DNA of 64,000 nucleotides from Vibrio gallicus (GCF_024346875.1 NZ_AP024871.1:992001-1056000), one strand, 5' to 3'; counted from the stretch's first letter, positions 23,092 through 35,312 are shown. The notes: generated by a model not told the origin, from the letters alone. Translations and numbers: made by a program.

Positions 23092-23118
23092 AAAACCGTG
23101 GCTTATGCCGCGGTTTTT
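23092..23118 (+). terminator. topA: Intrinsic terminator after topA
   Basis: Stem AAAACCGTGGC (23092-23102) with GCCGCGGTTTTT (23107-23118), one T-G wobble and a 4-base loop. Confidence 0.88.
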
Positions 23119-23244
23119 GTTTATTTAGTGTCCAGTTGATAGATTAAGTTATCGAGCCAACCGTTTGCGTTATTTTGATATATTGCTCTGTGAAAACTCT
23201 AAGTCTACTATTATCAAATCGAATCCTTTGAATGTAATAGTGGC

Positions 23245-24546
23245 ATGAAATTTCCTGGCCAACGTAAGTCTAAACATTACTTTCCCGTTAATAGTCGCGA
23301 TCCCTTAGTTGCAAAATCAACACCGAATACCACAAAGCAAACCTATGTAATTGGAATTGACCAAACCTTGGTTGATATCGAAGCTAAGGTGAGCGACGAG
23401 TTTATTCAAAAGTTTGGTCTGAGCAAGGGGCACTCATTAGTTATTGATGACGATACAGCGGAATCTTTATACAACGAATTAAAGCAGGCTCAGCTGATTT
23501 CCAATGAGTATGCTGGCGGTACTATTGGCAATACCTTGCACAACTATTCTGTTCTGGCTGATGACAAATCTATTTTATTGGGTGTCATGAGTGAAGATAT
23601 TAAGATCGGTAGCTACGGTTTTCGCTATTTATGTAATACTTCAAGCCGCGTTGATCTGAATCATCTACAAGGTGTAAATGGTGCGATAGGACGCTGCTTT
23701 ACTTTGATCTCGGACGATGGCGAACGTACCTTTGCTATTAGCGAAGGTCAAATGAACCAACTAGATGCCAGCAACGTGCCTGAAAGCATCTTTGAGGGGG
23801 CATCGGCGTTAGTTCTGACCTCATACTTGTTGCGTTGCAAGCAAGGTGAGCCTATGCCTGAAGCGACTATGCAGGCGATAGAGTACGCTAAAAAATATAA
23901 GGTACCGGTGGTTTTAACACTAGGTACCAAGTTTGTGATTCAAGATTGCCCAGACTTTTGGCAAAAGTTTATTGCAGAGCATGTATCTATCGTCGCGATG
24001 AATGAAGATGAAGCTGAGGCACTTACTGGTTTATCTGATCCTCTGTTAGCGACGGATAAAACCCTTGATTGGGCAGATGTAGTACTGTGCACAACCGGAC
24101 CGATTGGCTTGTTTATGGCAGGTTATACAGAAGATAGCGCAAAGCGTGAAACGACGCTGCCTTTATTGCCTGGTGAAATCGCCGAATTTAATCGCTATGA
24201 ATTTAGTCGACCTGCTCTTAGACAAAACTGTGTTAACCCAGTAAAGGCTTTTTCGCATATTGCACCATATATGGGCGGCCCTGAAAAAATCAAAAATACC
24301 AACGGCGCTGGAGATGCGGCATTATCCGCGTTATTGCATGATCTGTCAGCAAATAGATATCATAAGTTAAATGTGCCTAATTCTAGCAAGCACAATTATG
24401 AATTCTTGACCTATTCTTCTTTTTCTCAGGTGTGCAGATACGCTAATAGAGCGAGTTATGAGGTATTAGTACAACACTCTCCTCGCTTATCAAAAGGTTT
24501 GCCAGAGCGTGAAGATAGCCTTGAGGAGGCTTATTGGGAACGTTAG
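23245..24546 (+). CDS. gsk: Inosine-guanosine kinase
   Basis: A 433-residue PfkB/ribokinase-fold kinase that phosphorylates inosine and guanosine for purine salvage. The nucleoside-binding N-terminal region shows GGTIGNTLHNYSVL (about residues 92-105). The catalytic anion-hole/base motif NTNGAGDAALSALL (about 352-365) holds the essential aspartate. Family Gsk proteins are about 430 residues. It follows topA with its own promoter region and precedes vicH convergently. Confidence 0.94.
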   Translation: MKFPGQRKSKHYFPVNSRDPLVAKSTPNTTKQTYVIGIDQTLVDIEAKVSDEFIQKFGLSKGHSLVIDDDTAESLYNELKQAQLISNEYAGGTIGNTLHNYSVLADDKSILLGVMSEDIKIGSYGFRYLCNTSSRVDLNHLQGVNGAIGRCFTLISDDGERTFAISEGQMNQLDASNVPESIFEGASALVLTSYLLRCKQGEPMPEATMQAIEYAKKYKVPVVLTLGTKFVIQDCPDFWQKFIAEHVSIVAMNEDEAEALTGLSDPLLATDKTLDWADVVLCTTGPIGLFMAGYTEDSAKRETTLPLLPGEIAEFNRYEFSRPALRQNCVNPVKAFSHIAPYMGGPEKIKNTNGAGDAALSALLHDLSANRYHKLNVPNSSKHNYEFLTYSSFSQVCRYANRASYEVLVQHSPRLSKGLPEREDSLEEAYWER

Positions 24547-24563
24547 GAAATATCTAGTTAAAT

Positions 24564-24590
24564 AAAAAGCTCCCCAGGGAGCTTTTTATT
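24564..24590. terminator. Bidirectional terminator between gsk and vicH
   Basis: Perfect dyad AAAAAGCTCCC (24564-24574) and GGGAGCTTTTT (24577-24587) separated by two bases. Confidence 0.9.
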
Positions 24591-24610
24591 TATTGCGGGA
24601 ATTAGATGAG

Positions 24611-25027
24611 TTAGATTAAGAAATCTTCTAATTGAGCACCCGCTTCTAATTGAGTTTGGATAGCTGAAGGTGTACGACCTTGACCTGTCCAAGTTTTCTC
24701 TTCGCCTTGCTCATTTACATATTTGTATTTTGCTGGGCGAGGAGCGCGTTTCTGTTTTTGCTTGTTAGTTTTAGTTGAGCCTTCACCTGCCATAGCAGCA
24801 ATTAGGTCTTCTAAATCGATACCTTGTTCGCGGATTTGCGCAGCATATTCAGCAAGTTTCTTTTCTTTCTCTTCACGAACCGCACGTTCTTCGGCTTCAG
24901 CTTCGCGGCGTTCTTCTACAACGATAGTCAGTTTGTCTAATGCTTCCTCTAATTGCTCAAGAGTCAGTTCACGGCCAAATGCGCGAAGGCTACGAATATT
25001 AAGAAGAGTTTTTGTTAGTTCAGACAT
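24611..25027 (-). CDS. vicH: H-NS-family nucleoid protein VicH
   Basis: A 138-residue H-NS-like nucleoid protein, similar in size to Vibrio VicH (about 135). The N-terminal helical oligomerisation region (residues 1-65) is rich in Glu and Arg. A flexible Lys-rich linker follows, and the C-terminal AT-hook-like DNA-binding motif TWTGQGRTPSAIQ is intact. The protein silences AT-rich and acquired DNA and usually represses itself. The upstream region from 25028 to about 25300 is strikingly AT-rich, which fits autorepression. The gene ends at a terminator shared with gsk. Confidence 0.95.
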   Translation of the reverse strand: MSELTKTLLNIRSLRAFGRELTLEQLEEALDKLTIVVEERREAEAEERAVREEKEKKLAEYAAQIREQGIDLEDLIAAMAGEGSTKTNKQKQKRAPRPAKYKYVNEQGEEKTWTGQGRTPSAIQTQLEAGAQLEDFLI

Positions 25028-25327
25028 TATACATTCCTGTTGATTGAAAATGGTCTTTATATAGCGAGTATAAGATAGCTTTATTACAAAAGATATAGGA
25101 TGGCAAATCTTTTAATATATAAATGAGATTTAGTTATTTCAATTTGTAACTGTCCATCAATATGATACGTATTAATATGATAATGGTGTTAATAATAAGT
25201 TTATCTTTATATAAGATAGCTGAATGTCTTTATTTTGAAACGCTGGTTTAAATAATAGAATATTTGTGCTTCTTCACTAATTGCTCAAAGGCTACGTCGC
25301 AAAGTACTGCAAATAGTAAATCTTTCA

Positions 25328-25355
25328 TTGCATTTTTCTATGCCTACAGTAAAAT
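25328..25355 (+). promoter_or_regulatory. Candidate promoter for the riboswitch transcript
   Basis: TTGCAT (25328-25333), 16-base spacer, TAAAAT (25350-25355), placing the start of transcription around 25362, just before the lysine riboswitch. Between vicH and this point (25028-25327) I see AT-rich sequence only, likely the vicH promoter zone. Confidence 0.45.
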
Positions 25356-25399
25356 CCGTGCACCTGATTCGCCGTTGCATAATCAATCGTGATTTATGC

Positions 25400-25582
25400 T
25401 GTGGTGAGGTAGAGGAGCGATTTGCATAATTAGCCATCAATAGGGTGATGCCGTTGTAATTGGTGGTGAAAGGGCATGTCGCCGAAGTGAAAGAGGATAT
25501 CTAACTCTTTTGCTGGGGTTGTTTTCGAAAGGGGCAACACTGCCATAGTCTATTGTCGTTAAACTATGGAGCGCTACTGTGG
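25400..25582 (+). ncRNA. Lysine riboswitch (L-box)
   Basis: The leader carries the conserved L-box blocks in order: GAGGTAGAGGAGCG (25406-25419), GAAAGGGCATGTCGCCGAAG (25468-25487), GCTGGGGTTG (25512-25521), ACTGCCATAGT (25539-25549) and ACTATGGAGCGCTACTG (25563-25579). The CATAGT...ACTATG pairing forms P5 and GGTAG with CTACT forms part of P1. A terminator follows at once (25584-25613). Lysine binding is expected to stabilise P1 and favour termination, shutting off the transporter downstream. The match to the E. coli lysC leader pattern is strong by eye. Confidence 0.93.
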
Positions 25583-25583
25583 G

Positions 25584-25613
25584 GTAATCGGGAACCGACC
25601 TGATTGCTTTTTT
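25584..25613 (+). terminator. Riboswitch-controlled terminator
   Basis: Stem GTAATCGGG (25584-25592) with CCTGATTGC (25599-25607), including G-T wobbles, followed by six T. It is the expression platform of the lysine riboswitch, 60 bases before the transporter start. Confidence 0.82.
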
Positions 25614-25672
25614 ATATAGATATTAATAACTATCTGCAGTAGATCTCTTATTAATTTGGTTATAAGAAGATC

Positions 25673-27262
25673 ATGAATTTAATTGATTTTGCATCATCTC
25701 CTATATCGCTATTACCCGCCATTTTGGCATTGGGCATGGCGATCGTTACTCGTCGTGTATTACTTTCCCTAGGCGCAGGTATTATTGTTGGCGCTCTACT
25801 TCTTGCTGATTTTTCCGCGTCAGGCGCAACGGGTTATATCTTTAATAAAGGACTGGCAGTTTTTATTGAAGATGGTGGTATTAATACCTGGAATATGAGT
25901 ATTGTCGGCTTTTTATTGCTGTTGGGTATGATGACAGCCTTGCTGACTCTATCGGGCGGCACAAAGGCGTTTGCTATCTGGGCGCAAGCTCGGGTAAAGA
26001 GTAAGCGTGGTTCCCAGTTATTAGCCGCGCTCTTAGGCGTATTTATCTTTATCGATGATTATTTCAATAGCCTTGCGGTTGGAGCAGTATCGCGTCCAGT
26101 GACTGACCGCTTTTATGTGTCGCGAGCAAAGCTTGCATATATTTTAGACTCCACGGCTGCGCCTATGTGCGTATTAACTCCGGCTTCGAGTTGGGGCGCA
26201 TATATAATGACTATCGTCAGTGGCATTTTAGTGTCACATGGGATTACAGAGTACTCACCATTGGGGGCCTATGTTCGCCTTATCCCGATGAATTTTTACG
26301 CGGTGTTTGCGCTGTTGATGGTGTTTGTGGTGGCTTGGTTTCGCATTGATATTGGTTCCATGCGTCGACATGAAATTGAAGCGACTCAAGGGTATGGGTT
26401 TGATACAAAATCAGACGATGATAGTGCCAGTCATGATGAGCTAAATATTGTAGAAAGCGATAGTGGGCATATGTTGGATCTACTACTGCCTATATTGTCA
26501 CTAATTATCGCAACCGTTGCTGCAATGATGTACACCGGGGCACAAGCATTATCTGGGTCTGGAATAACATTCACTATGCTTGGAGCGTTTGAGAATACCG
26601 ATGTAGGGGTATCACTTATATATGGAGCGAGTGTCGGCCTCATTGTTGCTCTCGCCACCGTATTTAAACAAAAGATAGCCTCACTGGAGATTATTCGCAC
26701 CTTGTGGATTGGTGCGAGATCTATGTTCGGTGCCATCCTTATTTTAGTGTTTGCATGGACAATTGGTAGCGTTATTGGTGATATGAAGACGGGGACTTAT
26801 TTGTCGAGCTTAGTGCAAGGTAATATTGATACCTCTTGGTTACCCGTTATATTATTCTTGCTAGCTGGACTTATGGCATTCTCTACCGGGACATCATGGG
26901 GCACATTTGGCATTATGTTGCCGATTGCCGGTGATATGGCTGGGGCGACAGATATAGCCTTAATGTTACCTATGCTAAGTGCTGTATTAGCAGGTTCGGT
27001 ATTTGGTGATCATTGTTCTCCGATCTCAGATACAACTATTTTGTCATCAACTGGTGCGCGCTGTAATCATATTGATCATGTGCAAACACAACTTCCATAT
27101 GCATTGGCGGTAGCAAGTATTTCTTGTATCGGATTTATTGTATTGGGCATTACAGCCTCAGTATTGCTTTCATTTATAGCAACCTCAATTGCATTTGTAA
27201 TGTTATGTGTCGTGCTATCAATGTTGTCACGCGCCAAAATGAAGGTGTGTCCAGTTGCATAG
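25673..27262 (+). CDS. lysW: NhaC-family transporter, probable lysine transporter LysW
   Basis: A 529-residue protein of about 12 membrane helices in the NhaC ion-transporter superfamily. Visible motifs are FIDDYFNSLAVGAVSRPVTDR (about residues 124-144), the STAAPMCVLTPASSWGAY segment and GSVFGDHCSPISDTTILSS near 440. These are family landmarks, not proof of Na+/H+ exchange. Because the gene is controlled by a lysine riboswitch, lysine uptake is the likely job; comparative work on L-boxes named such NhaC-like genes lysW. Start ATG 25673 has AAGAAG upstream. Genome annotations usually call it a Na+/H+ antiporter. Confidence 0.85.
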   Translation: MNLIDFASSPISLLPAILALGMAIVTRRVLLSLGAGIIVGALLLADFSASGATGYIFNKGLAVFIEDGGINTWNMSIVGFLLLLGMMTALLTLSGGTKAFAIWAQARVKSKRGSQLLAALLGVFIFIDDYFNSLAVGAVSRPVTDRFYVSRAKLAYILDSTAAPMCVLTPASSWGAYIMTIVSGILVSHGITEYSPLGAYVRLIPMNFYAVFALLMVFVVAWFRIDIGSMRRHEIEATQGYGFDTKSDDDSASHDELNIVESDSGHMLDLLLPILSLIIATVAAMMYTGAQALSGSGITFTMLGAFENTDVGVSLIYGASVGLIVALATVFKQKIASLEIIRTLWIGARSMFGAILILVFAWTIGSVIGDMKTGTYLSSLVQGNIDTSWLPVILFLLAGLMAFSTGTSWGTFGIMLPIAGDMAGATDIALMLPMLSAVLAGSVFGDHCSPISDTTILSSTGARCNHIDHVQTQLPYALAVASISCIGFIVLGITASVLLSFIATSIAFVMLCVVLSMLSRAKMKVCPVA

Positions 27263-27394
27263 GTAGCGTTTGCTTATCATTTAGCGAATAAGAATATTTA
27301 TTTATAGGAATCGATATTTTTCCTGTTTTAACTATTGCAAAGTTTAACTGGCTTAGTTAGTGTGTATTTAACAAAACAAATTGAGACCACAATT

Positions 27395-27442
27395 ATGCGT
27401 ACAATTGGTATTAATCACCACCATCATCATCACCCAATCTAG
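27395..27442 (+). CDS. hisL: his operon leader peptide
   Basis: A 15-residue leader, MRTIGINHHHHHHPI, with six consecutive histidine codons (CAC CAC CAT CAT CAT CAC) ending in TAG. Ribosome stalling at these codons when histidyl-tRNA is scarce lets the operon be transcribed. It is too short for routine gene calling. A hairpin CCGGGAG/CTCCCGG (27466-27484) and the attenuator terminator follow. The upstream stretch 27263-27394 should hold the his promoter; I cannot pick it out confidently. Confidence 0.95.
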   Translation: MRTIGINHHHHHHPI

Positions 27443-27465
27443 TCTTTCGGGCGATGTACGCATAT

Positions 27466-27484
27466 CCGGGAGACAAGCTCCCGG
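27466..27484 (+). promoter_or_regulatory. his leader hairpin (pause/anti-terminator region)
   Basis: CCGGGAG (27466-27472) pairs with CTCCCGG (27478-27484). Its place between hisL and the terminator fits the pause hairpin or part of the mutually exclusive leader folds. Confidence 0.7.
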
Positions 27485-27511
27485 AGGTTAAATCAAAAAA
27501 ATTTACGATTT

Positions 27512-27543
27512 AAACCCTTGGAGCCTAGCCCCAAGGGTTTTTT
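27512..27543 (+). terminator. his operon attenuator
   Basis: Perfect 10-bp stem AAACCCTTGG (27512-27521) with CCAAGGGTTT (27531-27540) and T run, 70 bases after hisL and 51 before hisG. Confidence 0.92.
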
Positions 27544-27594
27544 CGTATTAATTTAAAGTAATAAATTGCTAACCTCTGTAATAGGGAGATCACA

Positions 27595-28491
27595 ATGCAA
27601 ACACAACGTTTAAGAATTGCAATTCAAAAGAAAGGTCGTTTAAGTAAAGAGTGCCAACAACTTCTTAAAAAGTGCGGTGTACAGTTTAATATTATGGGCG
27701 AACGCCTTGTTGCTCATTCTTTAAATACGCCAATCGATCTTCTACTAGTGCGTGATGATGATATCCCCGGCCTAATCATGGATGGCGTGGTTGACTTAGG
27801 TTTTATCGGAGAAAATGAATTAGAAGAGGTGCGTTTGGAGCGTAAGGCGATTGGTCAGCCAAACAGCTTTAAAGCGCTTCGTCGCTTGGACTTTGGTGGA
27901 TGTCACCTGTCTATTGCTGTTGATAAAGAGATGGATTATAACGGTCCTCAAGACTTAGCTGGTAAGCGTATTGCCACAAGTTACCCTCAGCTATTGAAAG
28001 CATATATGGATAAGCAAGGCATTGAGTTTAGTACGTGTATGCTTGCTGGGTCGGTTGAAGTAGCACCGCGCGCAGGTCTTGCTGATGGCATCGCTGATCT
28101 TGTTTCTACAGGTGCGACCTTAGAAGCAAACGGCCTCAAAGAAGCCGAGGTTATCTTCCGTTCAAAAGCAACGCTTATTCAACGCGATGGTATTCAAGAG
28201 CAAGAAAAATTAGACCTTATCGACAAGATGCTGACACGTATCCAAGGCGTTCAGCAAGCGAAAGAATCTAAATACATCATGTTGCACGCGCCCCTTGAAA
28301 AGCTGGAAGCGGTCAAGTCACTGCTTCCAGGTGCAGAAGATCCAACAGTTCTTCCTTTAGCATCAGATGATTCAAAGGTTGCCGTACACCTAGTGAGCTC
28401 AGAGAATCTGTTTTGGGAAACTATGGAGCAACTTAAAGCGTTAGGTGCAAGCTCTATTCTTGTACTACCGATTGAAAAAATGATGGAGTAA
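27595..28491 (+). CDS. hisG: ATP phosphoribosyltransferase
   Basis: HisG joins ATP to PRPP, the first and feedback-inhibited step of histidine synthesis. The 298-residue protein is the long form with a C-terminal regulatory domain (from about 225), so it works without HisZ. The PRPP-binding segment [18 protein letters not shown] (about 168-185) and [14 protein letters not shown] are typical. It is the first structural gene of the operon, after the attenuator, and is followed 3 bases later by hisD. AGGGAG lies upstream of the ATG. Confidence 0.97.
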   Translation: MQTQRLRIAIQKKGRLSKECQQLLKKCGVQFNIMGERLVAHSLNTPIDLLLVRDDDIPGLIMDGVVDLGFIGENELEEVRLERKAIGQPNSFKALRRLDFGGCHLSIAVDKEMDYNGPQDLAGKRIATSYPQLLKAYMDKQGIEFSTCMLAGSVEVAPRAGLADGIADLVSTGATLEANGLKEAEVIFRSKATLIQRDGIQEQEKLDLIDKMLTRIQGVQQAKESKYIMLHAPLEKLEAVKSLLPGAEDPTVLPLASDDSKVAVHLVSSENLFWETMEQLKALGASSILVLPIEKMME

Positions 28492-28494
28492 GTC

Positions 28495-29787
28495 ATGAGA
28501 ACGGTTACATGGCAAACATTAAGTGAAGAGCAACAGAATTCTGTTTTGCAACGCCCGGCGATTACTGAAGGCGCAAATATTACGGCTGCAGTTTCAGATG
28601 TCGTTGGATTGGTTAAAAAAGACGGTGATGCGGCGCTTAAAACCCTAACAGCTAAGTTCGACGGGGTTGAGCTAGATAATATTCGCGTATCTCAGTCCGA
28701 AATCGATACCGCTGCACAGCGCCTTTCTCAAGAGATGAAAGATGCTCTTGAGCAGGCCTATCGCAACATTTCGACCTTCCATACTGCGCAGAAATTGCCG
28801 CCACTCATGGTGGAAACTCAACCTGGGGTCGTGTGTGAGCAAGTAACGCGCCCGATTAACACGGTTGGTCTTTATATCCCAGGTGGCAGTGCGCCATTGC
28901 CTTCTACCGTTTTAATGCTGGGTGTTCCGGCACAAATTGCGGGCTGTCGCAAGGTTGTATTGTGTTCACCACCACCTATTGCAGATGAAATTCTGTATGT
29001 GGCTAAGCTGTGTAACATCGATGAAGTATATAATCTTGGTGGTGGTCAAGCGGTTGCGGCTATGGCATATGGCACCGAGAGCGTTGCTAAAGTCGATAAG
29101 ATTTTTGGCCCAGGCAATGCTTATGTAACCGAGGCGAAGCGCCAAATTAGTAATGACTTTAAAGGTGCTGCCATTGATATGCCTGCGGGTCCTTCTGAGG
29201 TGCTGGTTATTGCTGATGAGACGGCAGATGCAGATTTTGTTGCGGCCGACCTTTTAAGCCAAGCAGAGCACGGTCCTGATTCACAAGTGGTATTAGTGAC
29301 GCCGTCAGTGATGATTGCAGATCAAGTAACAGACGCTGTACAGCGCCAGCTCAAAGAGTTGTCCCGTAGTGAGATTGCACAGCAAGCACTTGCATCTAGC
29401 CTAATCATAATAGCCGAGTCCATAACTCAAGCGGTTTCTATCTCTAACTACTATGGTCCGGAACATTTGATTGTTCAGACTAAAAACCCTCGTGAACTGC
29501 TGCCTCTATTAGATAACGCGGGCTCTATTTTCTTGGGAGAATGGTCTCCAGAGTCTGCTGGTGATTATGCATCAGGTACTAACCATGTGTTGCCGACCTA
29601 CGGTTACACTCGCACTTATTCGAGCTTAGGCCTGGCTGATTTTAGCAAGCGTATGACGGTACAAGAACTGAGTTCGCAAGGGCTTGCTACGTTAGCGCCA
29701 ACGGTGGTAACTATGGCCGATGCCGAAGGGTTAGATGCGCATAAACGTGCTGTAACTATCCGTGTTGAAAAACTGCAAGCCAAGTAA
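28495..29787 (+). CDS. hisD: Histidinol dehydrogenase
   Basis: HisD oxidises L-histidinol through histidinal to histidine with NAD, the last two steps of the pathway. The 430-residue protein has the zinc-enzyme family blocks [34 protein letters not shown] and [16 protein letters not shown] with conserved His. [17 protein letters not shown] holds the second catalytic histidine region. It begins 3 bases after hisG and is followed 11 bases later by hisC, so translation is probably coupled. Confidence 0.97.
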   Translation: MRTVTWQTLSEEQQNSVLQRPAITEGANITAAVSDVVGLVKKDGDAALKTLTAKFDGVELDNIRVSQSEIDTAAQRLSQEMKDALEQAYRNISTFHTAQKLPPLMVETQPGVVCEQVTRPINTVGLYIPGGSAPLPSTVLMLGVPAQIAGCRKVVLCSPPPIADEILYVAKLCNIDEVYNLGGGQAVAAMAYGTESVAKVDKIFGPGNAYVTEAKRQISNDFKGAAIDMPAGPSEVLVIADETADADFVAADLLSQAEHGPDSQVVLVTPSVMIADQVTDAVQRQLKELSRSEIAQQALASSLIIIAESITQAVSISNYYGPEHLIVQTKNPRELLPLLDNAGSIFLGEWSPESAGDYASGTNHVLPTYGYTRTYSSLGLADFSKRMTVQELSSQGLATLAPTVVTMADAEGLDAHKRAVTIRVEKLQAK

Positions 29788-29798
29788 GGAGTGTTGAC

Positions 29799-30848
29799 AT
29801 GGAAAAGTTAGCTCGTAAACAAGTTCAGGCATTGACTCCTTATCTTTCTGCTCGCCGTATTGGGGGGAGCGGGGATGTATGGCTCAATGCCAATGAATCC
29901 CCATTTAACAATCAATATCAAATTGAAGCCTCTCGTCTTAACCGCTATAGCGAGTGCCAACCAGAAGCGTTAATTAACGCATATGCCAGTTATGCAGGAG
30001 TGACACCATCACAGGTGCTAACATCTCGTGGCGCTGACGAAGGCATTGAGCTGTTGATTCGCGCCTTCTGCGAACCGGGCGAAGACGCGATTCTTTATTG
30101 CCCACCAACCTATGGTATGTACTCTATTAGTGCTGAGACAATAGGGGTAGAGCGGAAACTGGTTCCGTTGACGCCGCAGTGGCAGCTTGATCTAGATTCG
30201 ATTGCACAAAATCTTGATAACGTAAAACTGGTTTTTGTTTGTTCACCGAATAACCCAACTGGAAACCTTATCAAGCGTGAAGACATTGTTTCATTATTAG
30301 AAATGACCAAAGACCGTGCTATCGTGGTGATGGATGAGGCCTATATCGATTTTTGTCCAGAAGCGTCGACAGTAGACCTATTATCCGAGTACCCAAATTT
30401 GGCAATTTTGCGTACCTTATCTAAGGCATTTGCCTTAGCTGGTTTGCGCTGCGGTTTTACCCTGGCTAATGAAGAGCTGATTAATGTTCTGTTGAAGGTG
30501 ATAGCGCCATACCCTGTGCCAATCCCAGTATCAGACATTGCAGTCCAAGCACTTTCCGCATCAGGACTGGCGCGAGCTGCCAAACAGGTGACGAATATCA
30601 CTCAAAGTCGTACCAAGCTTGAGCAAGCTTTGGCGGCCTTACCCGGCGTTGAGGTGTTTCCCGGCTATGGTAATTACCTACTAGTAAAATTTCCAGACGG
30701 TGATGCGCTATTTAAAGCAGCTTGGGATGCAGGTATTATTTTACGTAATTCGCCGATACAAGACTGCGTGCGCATCAGCGTTGGCGATGAGACGGAATGC
30801 AGTAAAACGATTGAATTTATTACGCAACAGTTCACTACGGTTGCGTAG
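29799..30848 (+). CDS. hisC: Histidinol-phosphate aminotransferase
   Basis: HisC is a PLP fold-type I aminotransferase that converts imidazole-acetol phosphate to histidinol phosphate. The 349-residue protein shows the start region [11 protein letters not shown], the [12 protein letters not shown] motif and the PLP-binding lysine K209 in [25 protein letters not shown] holds the pyridine-ring aspartate. GGAGTG precedes the ATG. Fourth step order in the operon (G-D-C-B) is the standard enterobacterial/vibrio arrangement. Confidence 0.97.
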   Translation: MEKLARKQVQALTPYLSARRIGGSGDVWLNANESPFNNQYQIEASRLNRYSECQPEALINAYASYAGVTPSQVLTSRGADEGIELLIRAFCEPGEDAILYCPPTYGMYSISAETIGVERKLVPLTPQWQLDLDSIAQNLDNVKLVFVCSPNNPTGNLIKREDIVSLLEMTKDRAIVVMDEAYIDFCPEASTVDLLSEYPNLAILRTLSKAFALAGLRCGFTLANEELINVLLKVIAPYPVPIPVSDIAVQALSASGLARAAKQVTNITQSRTKLEQALAALPGVEVFPGYGNYLLVKFPDGDALFKAAWDAGIILRNSPIQDCVRISVGDETECSKTIEFITQQFTTVA

Positions 30849-30872
30849 GACGCTCTAGAAAAAGGAACAGTG

Positions 30873-31946
30873 ATGAGCAATCCACAGAAGATTTTATTTA
30901 TTGACCGTGATGGAACCTTAATTGTTGAGCCACCGGTTGATTTCCAAGTTGATAGATTAGATAAATTGGTATTTGAACCATTGGTTATACCGAGTCTATT
31001 AAAGCTACAAGATGCAGGTTATCGCTTAGTGATGGTAACTAACCAAGATGGTTTAGGCACTGACAGCTACCCTCAGGCGGATTTTGACGCGCCGCACAAC
31101 ATGATGATGCACATCTTTGAGTCTCAAGGTGTGATATTTGATGAGGTACTGATTTGCCCACACTTTAACGAAGATAACTGCTCGTGCCGTAAGCCAAAAT
31201 TAGGTTTGGTTAAACCGTATCTGCAGCAGGGCAAAGTGGATTTCAAAACCTCAGCGGTTATTGGAGATAGAGTTACCGATCTGCAACTCGCTGAAAACAT
31301 GGCTATCGAGGGGATTCAATATAACCCTGAAACTATGAATTGGCCGGCGATTGTTAAAAAACTGACGACCAATCCGCGTGTTGCCGAGGTGATACGTACC
31401 ACTAAAGAGACCGACATCCGAGTTGCGGTAAACCTTGATGAAGCGGGTGGAAACGAGATCAATACCGGTATGGGCTTCTTTGATCATATGCTTGATCAGA
31501 TAGCGACCCACGGCGGATTCCAAATGAAGGTTGATGTAAAAGGCGACCTGCATATTGATGACCATCACTCAATTGAAGATACAGCGCTAGCGTTAGGCCA
31601 AGCCCTGAAAGAAGCATTGGGTGATAAACGTGGTATTGGCCGTTTTGGCTTCTCGTTGCCGATGGATGAATGTCTTGCTCAGTGCGGATTAGATTTATCT
31701 GGTCGTGCATATCTCAAATTTGATGCTACCTTCCAGCGTGAAACTGTAGGGGAGTTCTCTACTGAGATGGTGGAGCACTTCTTCCGCTCATTAACCGATG
31801 CACTAGCTTGCACATTACACCTTTCCTCAACAGGTGAGAATGATCACCATATCATCGAAAGCCTATTTAAGGTATTTGGTCGTACCTTGCGTCAAGCGAT
31901 AAAGGTTGAAGGAAATGAACTGCCAAGCAGCAAAGGCATGTTGTAA
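30873..31946 (+). CDS. hisB: Bifunctional histidinol-phosphatase / imidazoleglycerol-phosphate dehydratase
   Basis: The 357-residue fusion protein performs two non-consecutive steps. The N-terminal half is a HAD phosphatase ([13 protein letters not shown] near residue 9, VMVTNQDG, and zinc-binding [15 protein letters not shown]). The C-terminal half, from about 170, is the IGPD dehydratase with [35 protein letters not shown] and the metal-binding histidine clusters. A GTG at 30870 is in frame, but AAGGAA at 30862-30867 sits 5 bases from ATG 30873, which is preferred. This fusion is typical of gammaproteobacteria. Confidence 0.96.
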   Translation: MSNPQKILFIDRDGTLIVEPPVDFQVDRLDKLVFEPLVIPSLLKLQDAGYRLVMVTNQDGLGTDSYPQADFDAPHNMMMHIFESQGVIFDEVLICPHFNEDNCSCRKPKLGLVKPYLQQGKVDFKTSAVIGDRVTDLQLAENMAIEGIQYNPETMNWPAIVKKLTTNPRVAEVIRTTKETDIRVAVNLDEAGGNEINTGMGFFDHMLDQIATHGGFQMKVDVKGDLHIDDHHSIEDTALALGQALKEALGDKRGIGRFGFSLPMDECLAQCGLDLSGRAYLKFDATFQRETVGEFSTEMVEHFFRSLTDALACTLHLSSTGENDHHIIESLFKVFGRTLRQAIKVEGNELPSSKGML

Positions 31947-31957
31947 GGGAACAATAG

Positions 31958-34060
<2,103 letters not shown>

Positions 34061-34064
<4 letters not shown>

Positions 34065-34708
34065 GCTTTTCAGTAGGTGCTCAACCCGAAGATATTCAAG
34101 CGTTAATTGAGCGCGTTGATTGGCAAAAAATAGATGGCTTAGTGCCAGCTATCATTCAAGACTATAGCTCTAGCCAAGTGTTGATGATGGGATACATGAA
34201 CCAAGATGCGCTATTAGAAACAGCCAAAACTGGACTAGTAACCTTTTTCTCGCGCTCTAAGCAGCGCTTATGGACTAAAGGCGAAACCTCAGGAAATACA
34301 CTGGGATTAAAAAGTATCGCATTAGATTGTGATCAAGATACGCTGCTCGTAAAGGTTTTGCCGATTGGCCCAACCTGTCACACCGGAACGACGACTTGTT
34401 GGGACGGCGATGCGAGCGAGGAGTCACAATTGGTGTGGCTGTCTCAACTTGAAACCCTTTTAGCCGAACGAAAAAATGCAGACCCAGATTCTTCTTACAC
34501 AGCAAGCTTATATGCTCGCGGTACCAAGCGTATATCGCAGAAAGTGGGCGAAGAAGGCGTTGAAGTCGCGCTTGCGGCGACGTCGGGCGATAAGGCGGAA
34601 TTAGTTTGTGAATCTGCCGATCTGATTTATCACTTGCTTGTGCTTCTAAATGATCAAGGGTTGTCACTTAGCGATGTTATTGACAAGCTAAAAGAGCGCC
34701 ATAAATAA
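34061..34708 (+). CDS. hisI: Bifunctional phosphoribosyl-AMP cyclohydrolase / phosphoribosyl-ATP pyrophosphatase
   Basis: The 215-residue HisIE fusion performs steps two and three of the pathway. The HisI half has [33 protein letters not shown] and the zinc-binding cysteines in DCDQDTLLV and [11 protein letters not shown]. The HisE half, from about residue 125, has the [13 protein letters not shown] motif of MazG-like pyrophosphatases. It ends the operon, followed by a strong terminator. Confidence 0.97.
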
Positions 34709-34728
34709 TTTCAATGGTTCTCACAACC

Positions 34729-34752
34729 AAAAGGCCCTTACGGGCCTTTTTT
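34729..34752 (+). terminator. Terminator of the his operon
   Basis: Stem AAAAGGCCC (34729-34737), loop TTAC, stem GGGCCTTTT (34742-34750) and T-tract. Because of the A-tract it could also work for the convergent YchJ-like gene. Confidence 0.9.
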
Positions 34753-34769
34753 ACTTTCTGCTGATAGCA

Positions 34770-35264
34770 TTATTTGGCGCAGCACTTCTTATATTTTTTA
34801 CCGCTACCACAAACACAAGGGTCGTTACGCCCGAGCTGAGGCTTTTTGATAGGCAGTGGAAAATCGTACATTTCACCATCTAGGTAATACCATAAGCCAC
34901 CTTCTTTTTTAAAGCGTGACTTCTCAGTCATGCTATAACGTCTTTTATCTTCGTTGAAATAGGCATTAAAGGTAACAAACCCCTCGCTATCAGAGCTACC
35001 TTGTTGAGATTCAACCACCTCCAATAAACACCAGTCTCCGGCAATGGATTCTGCGATAGCATCACGCTCAAGGTGTGCATTGCAACTGGGGTGATAGGTA
35101 CTCACTACAAAATCAACCAGTTCTAATTCATGGGCGCAATATCTTGCACGCATAAGTTGCTCGGGGGTAAGGGCTCGTTTAGGGTCTTGGTGTATCGGAT
35201 AGCAGCAATCTTGATAAGTCTTACCGCTGTGACAGCGACAGGCGTGGGTAGTGATTAAGCTCAT
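34770..35264 (-). CDS. ychJ: YchJ-family SEC-C motif protein
   Basis: A 164-residue UPF0225/YchJ protein with SEC-C metal-binding motifs at both ends: [13 protein letters not shown] (residues 9-21) and [13 protein letters not shown] (about 150-162), which bind zinc as in the SecA tail. Between them is an NTF2-like domain with [16 protein letters not shown] and [19 protein letters not shown]. The function is not known; SEC-C motifs suggest SecB, ribosome or DNA contacts. E. coli YchJ is 152 residues. It is a single gene, facing the his operon. Confidence 0.9.
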   Translation of the reverse strand: MSLITTHACRCHSGKTYQDCCYPIHQDPKRALTPEQLMRARYCAHELELVDFVVSTYHPSCNAHLERDAIAESIAGDWCLLEVVESQQGSSDSEGFVTFNAYFNEDKRRYSMTEKSRFKKEGGLWYYLDGEMYDFPLPIKKPQLGRNDPCVCGSGKKYKKCCAK

Positions 35265-35312
35265 GTGGACTTATAGGTTCTATGGGTAATCAGTTATTAT
35301 ATTCTGAAGCCC

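Noticed and set aside
25673..27262. Sodium/proton antiporter function for the NhaC-like protein
   Set aside because: The lysine riboswitch gives stronger evidence for lysine transport; the family name alone is not specific.
27416..27433. Run of six histidine codons, resembling an affinity tag
   Set aside because: It is inside the natural hisL leader, using mixed CAC/CAT codons and followed by the expected attenuator; there is no vector sequence.
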